Positions 47,931 through 59,480 of a DNA stretch of 64,000 bases are shown here, in pieces. The position numbers and the translations under genes are program-made. The DNA comes from Larus michahellis (lineage: Eukaryota; Chordata; Aves; Charadriiformes; Laridae), in assembly GCF_964199755.1 (NCBI RefSeq), contig NC_133898.1:104460847-104524846 (forward strand), written 5' to 3'. Numbering within the stretch: position 1 is the first letter of the stretch; every line of letters starts with the position of its first letter. Below the pieces are notes generated by a model. It saw only the letters and a program-made list of their open reading frames with translations. It had not been told where the DNA came from and made no database searches.

Positions 47931-50900
47931 TGAATGAAGACTTTTGTAAACAGAAATCTTTATGTTCCTTCATGTCTTTATCAGATGTTTGACACAATTA
48001 CAAGTGTGGAAGATCATGGTGATTGTTTCTTCAAGCCATCCTCTAGGATGAAATTTAATTTATTTTTAACTACTATGTGATGTCCAATGGGAGTGAGGTG
48101 CTGCATCCGAGCAATATTCCATGAATTATGCTTCACTGCTGCTCCTCATCATATGTGCCCAGATCTTCATTATACTTGGAGAACACAAGGTACAAAATAA
48201 TTGCTCTATTCACTTCCTTTCACTGCTTTCTATGGACATTTCTGTGGGACCTGTTCCTAGATTTTTGGTTCTTGTGTTGCGCCACTGCTTTTGAGTTCTA
48301 AGAAGCTCTAAGCCACCAGCACTGTTGTACACTCTCCCCATGACTGGCTTTTTCTTTAGCTGCACTTTCTCCTAGTCATTCCTTTCCCTTGAAGTTCAAT
48401 CCTTCATCTAGCTTGAATCAAAGTTCTGCAAAACAACAGTCCCAGTTTCAAAGAGCGGTTCTTAACCTTGCAGATGTGCTTGAGTGATGATTTATTACCT
48501 TTCTAACTCTATTATGAGCCCTTGCTTAGAATGAGAGTAACGAGAGAATGGCCTCCTTGTCACCCTGCATGCAAGGCCATTGCTTCAGAACGTCACACTT
48601 CTTCCTACTGACATTGAGCACCCAAATATTATCCGGAAACCACATCATTCTATTAATGCCCTGGGGATTCCCATAGCTTGGATCAAATCCTTTACCAGAA
48701 CCCCTTGATTAGGAATGTTAATACTATAACAGCACAAAACAACTTACTGTGAAAGAAAGCACAAAAAGTAAGCTGCACTTCTCTCTCGTCTGCAGTGGCA
48801 GAGGGTTAGTATTAAGGACAATTTCTTCAGCCCAGCCACCTAAGCACTGCTTCTTTTGTGCAGGTCAGTAACTGGCCCAACAGCTCTGCCACTTCCGAGC
48901 CGTGGATGTCTGTAGAGAAGTGCTACAAGAATCCCACAAGCTCTGGGTTGCCCAGGTCCTTCCAAAAACTGCCACCAGCCCTCCAACGACACCAGAATTT
49001 CTTCTCCAGTGTCACTCCTCAGCATAGGCTGTTCTACCATCTGATGCCTCTGAAGTCTACTGCACCTGTAAACATCATGTGGCTTGGAGCCACCTAAGAA
49101 ACAAATTTTCTCACTCATCTGGCTAGTAACATTTTTGTGAGATTTCTGCACCTTGAAGTCCTTCAGTATTTTCCAATTACATGGATAACCACTCATGTTT
49201 TACCTCTGGAAAAAACAAGTTGCTTCCATGAATTTTCCATGACAGTTTCTGCTCATTGCTTGCAGCTCTTGATCATTGTTTTATGCACTGTGTTTTCTTT
49301 CTTCACTAGGAGCCATTTACAAAATGACATTTCACTCAGGCTTCAGAGTCCATCTCTTGAGCAGACTGTTACAGGAATTGCCCAGTCAGCCAGCTGCCTT
49401 CCTATGCATCCTGTCTTCTGTTTGCAGTAGTGATGGCAAGCTAGGCAATTATCAAAGTTACAGCCTTTCCATATTGAGAATTGTCTATAAATTAAGAGTA
49501 AAAAAGGACTAATATTTAAACACACTCCTTGTATACAGTACTTTCTAAATGCTGCTTATTGCTTCAGTTCTTCTTGAATGTGCTAGGTCAGAAATCCGAG
49601 GCTTACCTGACTTGCTGGTGATTGTTTCTTTTTTGTGCAGAAGTCACCAGCCATAACTGTTGTGAATGGCAGGGCAGCATTTTGAGGCAAGACCAAACTT
49701 TTTTCTTGCTCCCCTTATATCCAAAGCAACAATAGTGAAGCCACTACTAAAATGAAGTACTTATCCATTGAGGTGCTGCCTAGAATGGTTCTTATAAAAC
49801 TTACAAGGTTAAAATCAGACCTTCATGTTACTTGAGTTAATGATCACATCACAGAAAAAATCTTGTGTGTTAGCCAGTGCAAATACATTGGAAACAATTT
49901 TTGTCTACAGGAGGTCCAAATTCAGTCCTGAGCTTCAGATGATCAGTATGGATTTTATTAATTCACAAGAGAAGAAAATAGCTCATAGTGCGGTTTACAG
50001 GATGCCTGAGTTACAGGACAGCTGTTGAATCTGGAAGTTCCCCACCCCATGCACTGGAGTACTGGAGTTGGCTATATGCAGCCTTCTATCTGTGATAAAT
50101 ACTACTTTTGTTCTTTTCTTTTTTTTTTTCCTCATGGCAAATCAGAGTGATTTTATTGGAAGAACTTTCTGTACGACCCAACTGTACAAAAATGATATAT
50201 GTGGGCGCAGATTCTGTCTACTGAGTAATGCTGAGTGCGGAACTTTGTAAAGGTCTAAAGGTGTAGATGAGCCTACTGAATTAATATAACACTACGCAGT
50301 GAAAAGAGGGAAGCCTAGCTCTTTACTTTTTTTGTGTGAGTGGAAATCTGTATGATTTCTTTAAAACCTTGCAAGTCCAAGGAGTTAATTTTTTTCCAAG
50401 TTCAAAAATTTCTGTGCATTTTAAATATTCGTCTTCTGTGTTAATGACTACACTTAGTGAAAATAAAATGTACTACCCCGTTTTTGAAAGACCTATTTCA
50501 TCCATGAGGGCTGTTCACATTATGTACTATTTGTACTATTAATGAAGGATGAAGACCTAGTCTAAATGTTCTTACATGTATCTTAGAGAAGTCTCACTCT
50601 CTCCAGTATTTATGTAAAGAGACAGGGCTCCTGAAGCAGACACTCAGCTGTTTGTAACTATTGCCCAGAATGCCTACATTATCATCATTAAACTATGAAG
50701 AGCTATCACTTTAACAATGGAAATACAACTTTCCAAACATCAAGCTTTTTTAAGCAATGGCTTAAATGACAAGGATTGTGGAAACTTCTGTTTTGCAAAT
50801 CCTGGGCTCCAACTACTATTTTCCAGTTGTTTGTTTCTCATGCATTAGCTCTAGTTTCTCTTTTCCCAGCCCCAGTCCCTGCTCTCATCATGATAATGCA

Positions 50901-53158
50901 GAATTCATTCCAGAATCTTGGCTATGCCAGTATGGTAAACCAAAGTATATTTATTGGAGTAGTAATGTAAAATACAAACCCACTGGTATGCAATAAGGTT
51001 GTTGAACTTCTGTCCCTTAAAAAATAACCTGATCTTGCAGAGATGGTTTAAGAATATGTTGTGGTTGCTGACAGCAGAATCAAGTAAATATCTTGCATGG
51101 CTAGTTTTCTATAGCATAAATTCTAAGTAGTGTTCTTACCACAGCTCCTGTATTTACTGGCATTTCATATACAGCTTAAAGTTACATTTGTCTAAAATGC
51201 ACTGGACCTCAGGGTGCAAGGTGTGATCCTGGTGTCCTAAAGGCTTACTAAATATCTCCATTCACAGGCAAGCATATGTTTATCAGAAGTCTAAATATTT
51301 ATTAGGCATCTGCTGAGGTCAAAAGAAGTATTGCTATTTACCAGGAGTGGGATTGCTCCCACGAAAATAATCTGTCATACACAGGTGTAAATTGAGCTGG
51401 TCCAGCATCAACCCTTACCTCCGAGCTTACTGGTTCCTGGCTGGCTTCCTACTATCTATTGCCAACTTCTAGGGATGGCCAAAAGTAATCATTGGCACAG
51501 AATTTCACTGAAACTTTAAGCCAGACAAACCTGAAAACTAGAAATGATGTTTGAAGCTAGCAGAAAATATTCTTAAAATGTATATCGGCCTAGTCTTCTG
51601 CAACACATTGAAATATCACTATTTTACATGTGATCACTAGTAACAAGTGCAGCAGTTTGTGTAAATCTCTCAAATTACATGATTTGAACACTGTATTACA
51701 TTAGAAATAATCTAAATAAATTCATTTTTTTTACACCATTGCCCAGGACAGATGATGAATTTAAAAGATGCTGTTCCATGACCAGCCTTTCATGCCCCAC
51801 CACTTCATCCTCTCCATTTGTCCCTCACCAAAGGGCATGGGAGAGGGCCCTGTGTTGCAAGGGAAGGAGAATGGGAATTTGTGTCTGGTGGAATGGGTCT
51901 TGGGAGAATTGACCTTCATATGATTTCCACAATGATGAGTCATTCTACCTCCATGACTCACATCCTCAGGACACTATGACCTGCAAACAGCAATACACAC
52001 ACCATGTCATTCTTTTGAGTGAAGCTACTAGTGTGCATGCCATTACAGAAGCAGACCTATGTCATAAAGAACTGTTTATTAATCTACATTTTATTGTTTC
52101 CAACCATTTCTCTTCAGTTAAGGCAGCAAAGCTATGTTCCTGTTTATTCTGTCATTTAAAACTTCACTAAGGAAAAAATGGCAAAATTAACATTTTTCTT
52201 GAGCAAGGAAGAATAAGGGATGCAGAATGTGATTCCTGTTTCAGGAGGAGAACGTTTGACATAGAAGAATAAGATTTGAAAGGTACTTTTCTTAATCCCG
52301 GTTAGTAGAGCTTGAATATTCAATACATTTAGGTAATATGGATTTAGCTCAGTGTAACTCCTGAGAGTTTCCACAAGGAAACGCTTTTCTGTCCACACAA
52401 ACTTGGCTAATGTAACTTGTTTGTAGAATAACCAGAAACTTCATTTGAAACCACAGAATCCTGAGACAAAGAAACACATCGAGAGCTTTCACAGTGTGGG
52501 AGGAGGATGACACAATTTCTGATTGCCTGAAGCAAGACGGGAATGTAGCAGAAACCTCAAAATGACTAATTTGGACACAATTCATGCTTAGATTTCAGTC
52601 TGCATTTTCATTTAATTTCTCTTTCGCGTGGCCCCACTGGGCACAATATCTTTTTTTATGCTTTACGTAAGAGCTCTTTTTTCCTCTTCATACTCAGCAT
52701 CTAGGAAATAATATCAAATATTATTGATCAATAATCAGCAAAAATTTCACCATTTTCATAATTTAATGGTAAGAGCATCTTGATGGGTGACTAAGCATCA
52801 TAATGGCAAAACAATGATCTACTAGAGACTGTGCTCACGTCCACTTTTGTGCATAATTTCTTCTAACATGACCAGCCTGAGGGCTAACAAGACTTACCTT
52901 TTTCCATATGTTAAACAAAATAAATCATTAGTGAAGCCTGGGTGATCACTGGTGGATTTAAGTCATATGATAGTTAACTGTGATTGAGGCCGCTGCTTCA
53001 TTACTCTATCTTTTCAGACTTCACTGTAGATTCTATTAAAGGCAAAGTTTATGCATATAGCATTATAATGGATATAGCATTATAATCTAAATTGATTCCT
53101 GGGAAGCAGATTTGTTAAAGAGAGCACCATCAAAACTTGCAAATGATTCATGTTTAAG
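47931..53158. other. AT-rich stretch, no gene seen
   Basis: No supported exon. A site at about 50147 ('cctcatggcaaatcag' acceptor-like) precedes a small Cys-containing frame (FCTTQLYKNDICGRRFC), which is not assignable. A 17-base unit ending 'atatagcattataat' is nearly duplicated at 53060-53090. Confidence 0.5.
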
Positions 53159-53711
53159 GGGTCTGTCCTGGTTTCATCTGGGATAGAGTTCATTTTCCTT
53201 CTAGTAGCTGCTGTGTTTTGGATTTAGTATGAGAATAATGTTGATAACACATAATGTTTTAGTTGTTGCTAAGTAATGACATTAGTCAAGGACTTTTTCA
53301 GCTTCACATAGAAGCTGAGAGGGAGCATAGGCAGGACAAGCTGGCTGACAGAATATTCCATGCCACAGATGTCGTGCTAAGTATAAAAATGGGAGTTGGC
53401 TGGCGTGGGGGGAATCCACGATCACTGCTCGGGATGGGCTGGGCAACCGATCATCAGGTGGTGAGAGCAACTTGTGTTGTATCACTTTATTTTGTATATT
53501 CTTTTATTACAATTATTATAATTATTAATATTGTTATTATTATCCTCTTCTGTTACTGTTCTGTTAACTTGTCTTTGTCTCAATCCACGAGTTGTTTTTT
53601 TCCCTCCTTTTCTCCCTCTTCTCCCCACGCCCTACTGGGAGGGGGTGGGGAGAAGTGAGCGAGTGGCTACGTGGTCCTAGCTGCTGGCTGGGGTTAGACC
53701 ACGCCAGGGTC
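53159..53711 (+). mobile_element. Solo LTR of an endogenous retrovirus with 5-bp target duplication
   Basis: The element runs from TG at 53164 ('tgtcctggtttcatctggga') to CA at 53706 ('ggttagaccacgcca'), 543 bases. It is flanked by GGGTC at 53159-53163 and again at 53707-53711, a perfect 5-bp target-site duplication. A TATA box (tataaaa, 53392-53398) sits mid-element in the + orientation. The internal AT-rich 'attattat' tract and pyrimidine-rich segment lie in its 3' part. No internal viral sequence is present, so it is a solo LTR formed by recombination between two LTRs. The start 'tgtcctggtttca.ctgggatagagtt' is one I associate with bird ERV LTRs. Orientation is assigned from the TATA box. 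Confidence 0.92.
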
Positions 53712-55604
53712 ATGACACATTGGCCTTGAATGGCAGGAAATTGTTCATGCTGTTAATAGAAATATTCTCTTAATATGAACAATGGCCCGGAGGTGCTACA
53801 TATTGAAAAATAGTGATTCTGTTAGATTTAAGCCCTCTTAGAGCTGGCATTTGCTATTATGTTCTCTGTCCATGGTATGGTTAAAAGTTATTAATTTTTT
53901 TTCTTCTTGAACTTTTTTAGCTAAAGTAAGTATTGTCCGCTCTATGACAGCTCATACGCAGAATCCCTTAAACATCTGTCATCTAGAGGCTTTTCTTTTA
54001 AATAGGAAAAATATATACACAAAATACACATGTGCATGACTTTAGGTATATATATATACACACACACTGACAGCAATCAAACTGCATCATCACAAAATGA
54101 GATCTACATTGCTTCATTGCTGAGCTGCTCAGTTTTCCGAATGTGTGGTCAGAGTGAGCGTGGGAAACAAGGAATTGCTATCAAAGTTCTTCCTTTCAGA
54201 TGTTTCCAACCAGTGCCTTTCTGGGATATGATTTAGAATGAAAAGTGTCTTTTGATCCTTTGCTGTGTTTGGGTAGGCAGACAACAGCAGGGTTGATTGT
54301 TTTTTAAATTTCTTTCATATTTGCACTTATCTGGAAGGTGATATCTCTTTCTGTCAAGTGTGGAGATGTTTGCCTGAACTTTGTCTCTGTGTATGAGCAT
54401 GCAACAGAGACGCTTACTCCTTGTTCATTCACCAAAATCTGCTGCTGTTCAGCAATCCTCAAAAGTTGCTACAGGTTAAAGCACATCAGGGTTCTGTTTG
54501 AACCCAGATTTGTCTCCTGGCTGAATGAACTATGCAAACACAAGCTTGTACACAGGCATGGGTATAAGGTAAGCTGGAAAGATCTGTGGGAATACACAAG
54601 ATGAGGTCTCTTAGTAATGTGCATCCTGACCACAAAATAGATCAACTGGTCATGGGTACCGCTGTGCCCACAGTACAAATAGCCCACGATGTCTTGGAAA
54701 AGCACATTTAACATCAAGAAGACAAGATGGCCTCAGATCCTGAAAATGGCAGTGGCAGGGGGGGTGAGGACGTCGAGTATAAGAGCAAGGAGCCTCTGGG
54801 ACTGCTGGCATCCGTAACCCCTACCGTCTTCTAACGTAGGTCTGTGTTTGGGAGGACACATATATTAGTCACAGAGTAAAGCTGCATTCCCCTTCCTACC
54901 TGCCAGCCTCAGACCCCTGTCATCCAGGCCTCCAGTCTGATGAAAGCTGCCACTTCTATGTTATTTAATTAATGCTTTTCCTTATATGCATTCCTTCACA
55001 GGAGGACAGGGCCCATGTGGCACAGCTCTGAGGTTCCTCCGACACCTTCATGGATATATAGGGGGAGACATGAGACATGGGGAACATCACCTAGGTACAA
55101 CCTGTGAATAAAGAACAACTAGGGAATGGCCCCAGAGGTTTTAAATACTGCTTTGCCTGTGCCAGGCTTGCCACACCTCTCTCTAGTATATGGGTTCATG
55201 AAATTTGTGTAAAGGCAGTGAAGAACACCAGCTCCTGGCTTTGGTAACACCTCTCCACATGTGAAAGTAAGTCGTGTGCTCACTGACTGATCATCCAATT
55301 TCCCAAGGGCACAGTGTTCCCACCAGCTTGTCTCCTGGACACAGCAGTCACCGAGGCCAGGTGTCACTAAAGTCATCCTCCCTCTTCCCTCTGTGTGGAA
55401 AAAGAAGTGCAGGAGGACAGCCAGGAATTTTTTCAAGGAGTCCATCTGGGCATTACTTTTGCTGCTGCAGAATTAGATCTATTCCTCTGTCAGAAGACCT
55501 CACAGCATGTGTTGTCCAAAGGACCGAGGGGGAGGGAGGCATTTGGGTAAGAACCAGCAATAGTTTTACATGAACAGTAAAAGGGCTCCTGCACCTGAGC
55601 TCTT
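53712..55604. other. Non-coding stretch, no gene seen
   Basis: No supported gene. A short TA/CA simple tract lies at about 54045-54067. Sequence at 54.75-55.45 kb becomes GC-richer towards the CpG island. Confidence 0.5.
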
Positions 55605-55680
55605 GTATGGGTGGTGGTACCCGGTATGGATGGTGGTACCTGGTATGGGTGGTGGTACCTGGTACGGGTGGTGGTACCAC
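55605..55680. repeat. Minisatellite, four 19-bp units
   Basis: Units start at 55605, 55624, 55643 and 55662. The unit is close to 'gtatgggtggtggtacctg', with one or two substitutions per copy. It lies about 230 bases upstream of the CpG island. Confidence 0.95.
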
Positions 55681-55899
55681 GGATGCGGATGAAAGGGTCA
55701 TGTGGTGATCACTGGAGGTTTGTGGGACAGCTTCACTTCAGAAGGTGCAAAACCACATGTGCAACAGGAGCTCTGAGGCACATGGCCAAATAGTATCTCA
55801 TCTGTTGTAAGCTCCCCCTTCAAAACCAAGTCCTTTTGAAACGAGAGGTGCATCACCACCAAGTTACTTCAAATCACCGGTCTGCGCCTCTTGCATCAA

Positions 55900-56480
55900 A
55901 ACAACTGGCTAATCCCAGATGCAGCCCGGGCTCGGGATGCTCTTCCAGACCGGGGAAAGCCTGTCCGTCCCCTTAGGGGGGCCGGGTGGGATGGCAGGGG
56001 CGCTCATTTTGGGGGGGCAGGAAGGGAGCAGCAAAGCGCCGGGCTCGCTTCTGCCCGGCCGTGGTCCGCGGGGCCGGGCGTGGGGCAGCCCCCGCCGCCG
56101 CGGGGAGGCGGGCGGGGGGCGGTGCTGTCGGCGGGGCGGGCTCCCGCGGGCGGTGCGGGGCCGGGAGCGGGGCCGGGGCCGGGGCCGCCGCCGCCGAGCT
56201 GGCGTGGGGGCAGCGCGGCGCCGCAGCGAGCAGAGCCCCGCGGCAGGTGGGGCAGCGCGGCTGGCGGAGGGAGGGCGAGCGGCCGCCGGCAGGTCAGCGG
56301 GGGCTCCCGGAGGGGAGCGGGGGGAGAGGCGAGCTCCGCTGGGGGGCTTCACCCCCGCGGGACTCCCCTCGCCCGGGGTGGGCGGCTAGAGGGGACACAG
56401 ACAGGTGCAGCCGTCGGGGCGGCCGCGGACCCCCGGTCCCGCAGCCCCCGGGGCAGCCCGGGTGTGGGGGCGGCGGTCGC
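55900..56480. promoter_or_regulatory. CpG island, probable gene promoter/first exon
   Basis: About 580 bases of very GC-rich, CpG-dense sequence stand out sharply from the AT-rich surroundings. There are many GGGCGG-type Sp1 boxes (for example near 56107-56140) and alternating GC runs near 56155-56190. No TATA box is evident. Donor-like sites on the + strand are at 56245/56246 ('ggcag|gtgggg') and 56292/56293 ('ggcag|gtcagc'), which would fit a non-coding or short first exon transcribed rightward. Long open frames on both strands here are composition artefacts. A leftward or bidirectional promoter cannot be excluded. The gene is not identified, and its coding exons are not evident in the window. 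Confidence 0.8.
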
Positions 56481-57429
56481 CCGACAGCCGCGGGTGTGAG
56501 ATGGGGAAATTTGTGCCTCCTTGTTAATTGGGGCTCTGCAGCTGGTGTGGTTCTGCAGCGTGATGGCAGCGCGTGTGGGCAGGCTGTGCTGGCTTAAAGT
56601 CTGCGCTCGGTTTTATTGGCAGGGGGTGAAATCATTTATATCGCATTATGTCCTTCTGTGCCATACGCAAATCGGCTTTACTCTCGCACCGCGGGTGAAA
56701 CGAGTTATTGACTCTTGTGTTCATGTTCTTTAACTTCTTTGATAGTTTGTGGCGTGAGAGTTGAGACGTTATGTTAGTAGAGTAGGAGGGTTCATAATAA
56801 CTGCAATTATACTTGTTTCCGTACCTGGAAAGAAAAAGCTGCTCTGTGGGCCACCTCTGATTTCACTGTTGAGTTGTGTAATGCTTAGGCATACATGGTA
56901 CTTACTGTGCTGAAAGGGTCTGGTCTCCTACTCGTGGATCTCACAGGCTGGAAAACCAGTCCACTGGTTGATTCTGAGAATCTTCCAGTTTTCAGGCACC
57001 TGAGAAAGCCTTGTGGGTTCGTTAGATTTACTTAGTAAACTTATTTGCTAAGTTCTTCCCAAACCTTATTGATTGTGGAAGTGCTAATTATATGTCCTTC
57101 AAATATTTATTCAAATACATAATACTGAGCTAAAGAATGGGCACAAAATACTTATTTGAAGAACTGTGAAAACCGTGCTAAGTATTTCCCTTAGGAAATT
57201 TAGTTTTCAGCATGAAGACACTGGTAGGGTACAGTATGTTAAAGATGTGAGCAAAATGTGATGTGTAAGTTCAGTGAAGTGGCAAAGTGGAGGTTCTGCA
57301 AAAGAAGGAATGAGGAATTCCAGCTGATCAGAGACTGGACAGCAGTCAGTAAGAAATGCACACGTTATTCTTATAGGTGTGTGTAGATATTTAAATAAAA
57401 AAAAATCAAGCCAAACATCATTCTGGGAT
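56481..57429. other. Flank of the CpG island, nothing recognised
   Basis: Composition falls quickly back to AT-rich. No coding exon seen. Confidence 0.5.
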
Positions 57430-57975
57430 GTGTAACAGGAGTGTTGCAGGTGTATGATGGCATCTCATGGTAGCTGTGACTTTGGGGTCTGTGTCTGGCC
57501 TCAGTACCGTATGGGATTTTGGACACCACAGTTCGAGCAGTTAGGCAGGAGATGAGTAGCAAAGGTGATCAGAGATCTAGAAAACATAACCTATGAGAAA
57601 ATAGTGGAAGAACTGGAATTTTACAGTCTAGGGAAGCAAAGATTGATGAGAGATGTGATAACAATCTTGAAATGTGTTAATTGGTTGCTGCAGAGTGGCG
57701 GGAAATAGACTGTTCTCCGTATCCAGTGGAGGTGTAACAAGAACCAGCATGCTGAACTGCAGCAGAAGAGATTAGGTTAAATGGTACAGAACGTGCTGTC
57801 TAATTCTACAGGTAATTGAGCACTGGATTGTCTGGGTAGGGTGCGGAATCTTCTCCACTGGGGCTTTTTAAAATTAGATCTAACAAACATTTACCAGAGA
57901 TGCTTAAGGTAAGGGTGACCATACCTTCTGTTTGGGAGAGATGCTCCACGATCTCTCCAGGTCCCTTACAGGTTC
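57430..57975 (+). repeat. Old, diverged CR1 LINE 3' region
   Basis: The succession 'ggcctcagtaccgtatgggattttggacacc', 'gatctagaaaacataacctatgaga', 'gaactggaattttacagtctagggaagcaaagattgatgagagatgtgataacaat' and 'ctcctgaggt'-type tail text ('gatctctccaggtccctt') follows CR1 order with heavy divergence. It is comparable in age to the copy at 5.5 kb. Confidence 0.8.
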
Positions 57976-59179
57976 CAGGGGTGGCAGAGGTTACCAGGAG
58001 GCCAGCATGTGAACTTACATTCTTGGTGATGATCATCAAAGAGGCAACTTTGTAAGGTAAACAGGGCTCAGTAATCCATTTATGATATTTCTCTCGCATC
58101 CCTAACTTTTGTGCTAGATTTGGTGATTCTTCTTCCTTCTGCTCTAACTGCAGTTACAGTTGAAGTTTACGAGCAGTGGTGGATGATCCGCTGAAGAACA
58201 TCACATCTTGGTTTGGCACCGTCACAAACAGTAAATTGGCCTATTGGTAAATGTTGGGAGATTTTAGCTCAAAGTACAGTTCTGTAAATTGTATCACATT
58301 GCTTCCTTCAGGTCCTCAGTAATACAGGTGTGTCTCAGTCAGCCCATCAGGCAAAACTTAACTACTTTGGTTTTATTTATCTCTATCTGTGCCCTGATCA
58401 CTATATTTGAAATTATTTGCATTATAATTCAATGCTTAAACATGCTTGGAAAAGTGTAGTTTGTCCTACTGGATTAAGCAAGTGTTTTGCCCAGTCCAAT
58501 TATTAGCCCAACTAATTACAGAAATAGCTTGCTGGAATGAGACTTGGTGTTTTTGTTCCTTTACCTCCATTATCTAGAGGTTTTGCCACTTTGCTCAAAT
58601 TTTATTCTTTTATTGTGTTTTTCTTTGTGTTGTTGTTATCAATTTGCATATTATTTACTTTAAAAATTCTACCACATTCTTTGCTTCCAGCGACTGCTTG
58701 CAAAATTAGCTCCACAGTCCAATGAAGGATCACTTAAGTTTTTGGAACATCCCTGTTTTATAAGAGAGGGAACAGACAAGGCCTAACCTTTCTTTCTAGG
58801 TTATTTGTTATTACTTTGCGTCCCCGTGTTCTGCCCTTACTGCTTTAGCGAGGCACTGAATAAAGCTGATTCAATCTTTCCAGTGCCGCTTTATGAGACA
58901 GGTCTCTTAGTCTTAGTTTCTGCCTTTTTTCTCTTCTTGGAGCTGGCACGACCAGAGCTGAGCCCCACAATGCCGTGGAGGACACCCTGTTCATGCGGCA
59001 TCTTCTGCTGCTTCCCCCTCAGCTGCTTCCCTCGCAGCCCATCGCACCCGCTGCCATCTGGAGTGCTTGAGGAGACCAAAATGTGCCTTACAAAATGCAT
59101 ACTCTTGCATTTAGTTCTTCTGATATCAGTTTGTTGCCCTGTATGCTGTTGGCGTTTCTCTGAATGATCTGAAAGGACG
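57976..59179. other. Non-coding stretch, no gene seen
   Basis: Nothing recognised. A 120-codon + frame at 58805-59167 has a hydrophobic, Cys-rich composition but no recognisable domain or splice context. Confidence 0.45.
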
Positions 59180-59480
59180 CGTTTTGTCAGGGCACAGCAG
59201 CGGGGCCTCCCCACGGAGGGTCTGTCAGGGCAGGGCCTGGCAGCCAGGGCCCATCCCACCTCCCCAGCCAGGAGCAGGGCGGCCGGGGGCACCGGGGCAG
59301 CCCCAGCCCGGGTCATTGGGCACCTCCCTGGGGACGGGGACAGGCCGAGGCTGGGCTGGGATGTCGGCCTCCAGGTGGGCCCATGGCCGGGCAGGGCTGG
59401 GCCGTGGGGAGCTGCAGAGCGGCCCTTGCTGTGGCATCGCTGGGGCAGGGGCTGACGGGCCCCGGGGGGTGACATGGCAT
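59180..59480. other. GC-rich low-complexity block
   Basis: About 300 bases dominated by runs such as 'ggcagggc', 'ggccgggg' and 'ccccagcc'. CpGs are present but much rarer than in the island at 56 kb. The block opens long frames on both strands (up to 238 codons on the minus strand, 58891-59607) that are Pro/Gly/Ala/Arg-rich and look spurious. Confidence 0.6.

Noticed and set aside
48840..49196. 118-codon minus frame considered as gag of the Gypsy fossil
   Set aside because: No CCHC knuckle or gag landmark visible. Position alone is not enough to call it.
50147..50250. Small Cys-containing segment considered as a Kunitz or C-terminal collagen domain
   Set aside because: Cysteine spacing does not match Kunitz, and the segment ends at a stop after only four cysteines.
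55909..56597. Several open frames of 147-203 codons on both strands in the CpG island
   Set aside because: GC-rich DNA has few stop codons. The frames overlap on both strands and encode Gly/Arg/Ala/Pro-rich text with no recognisable domain.
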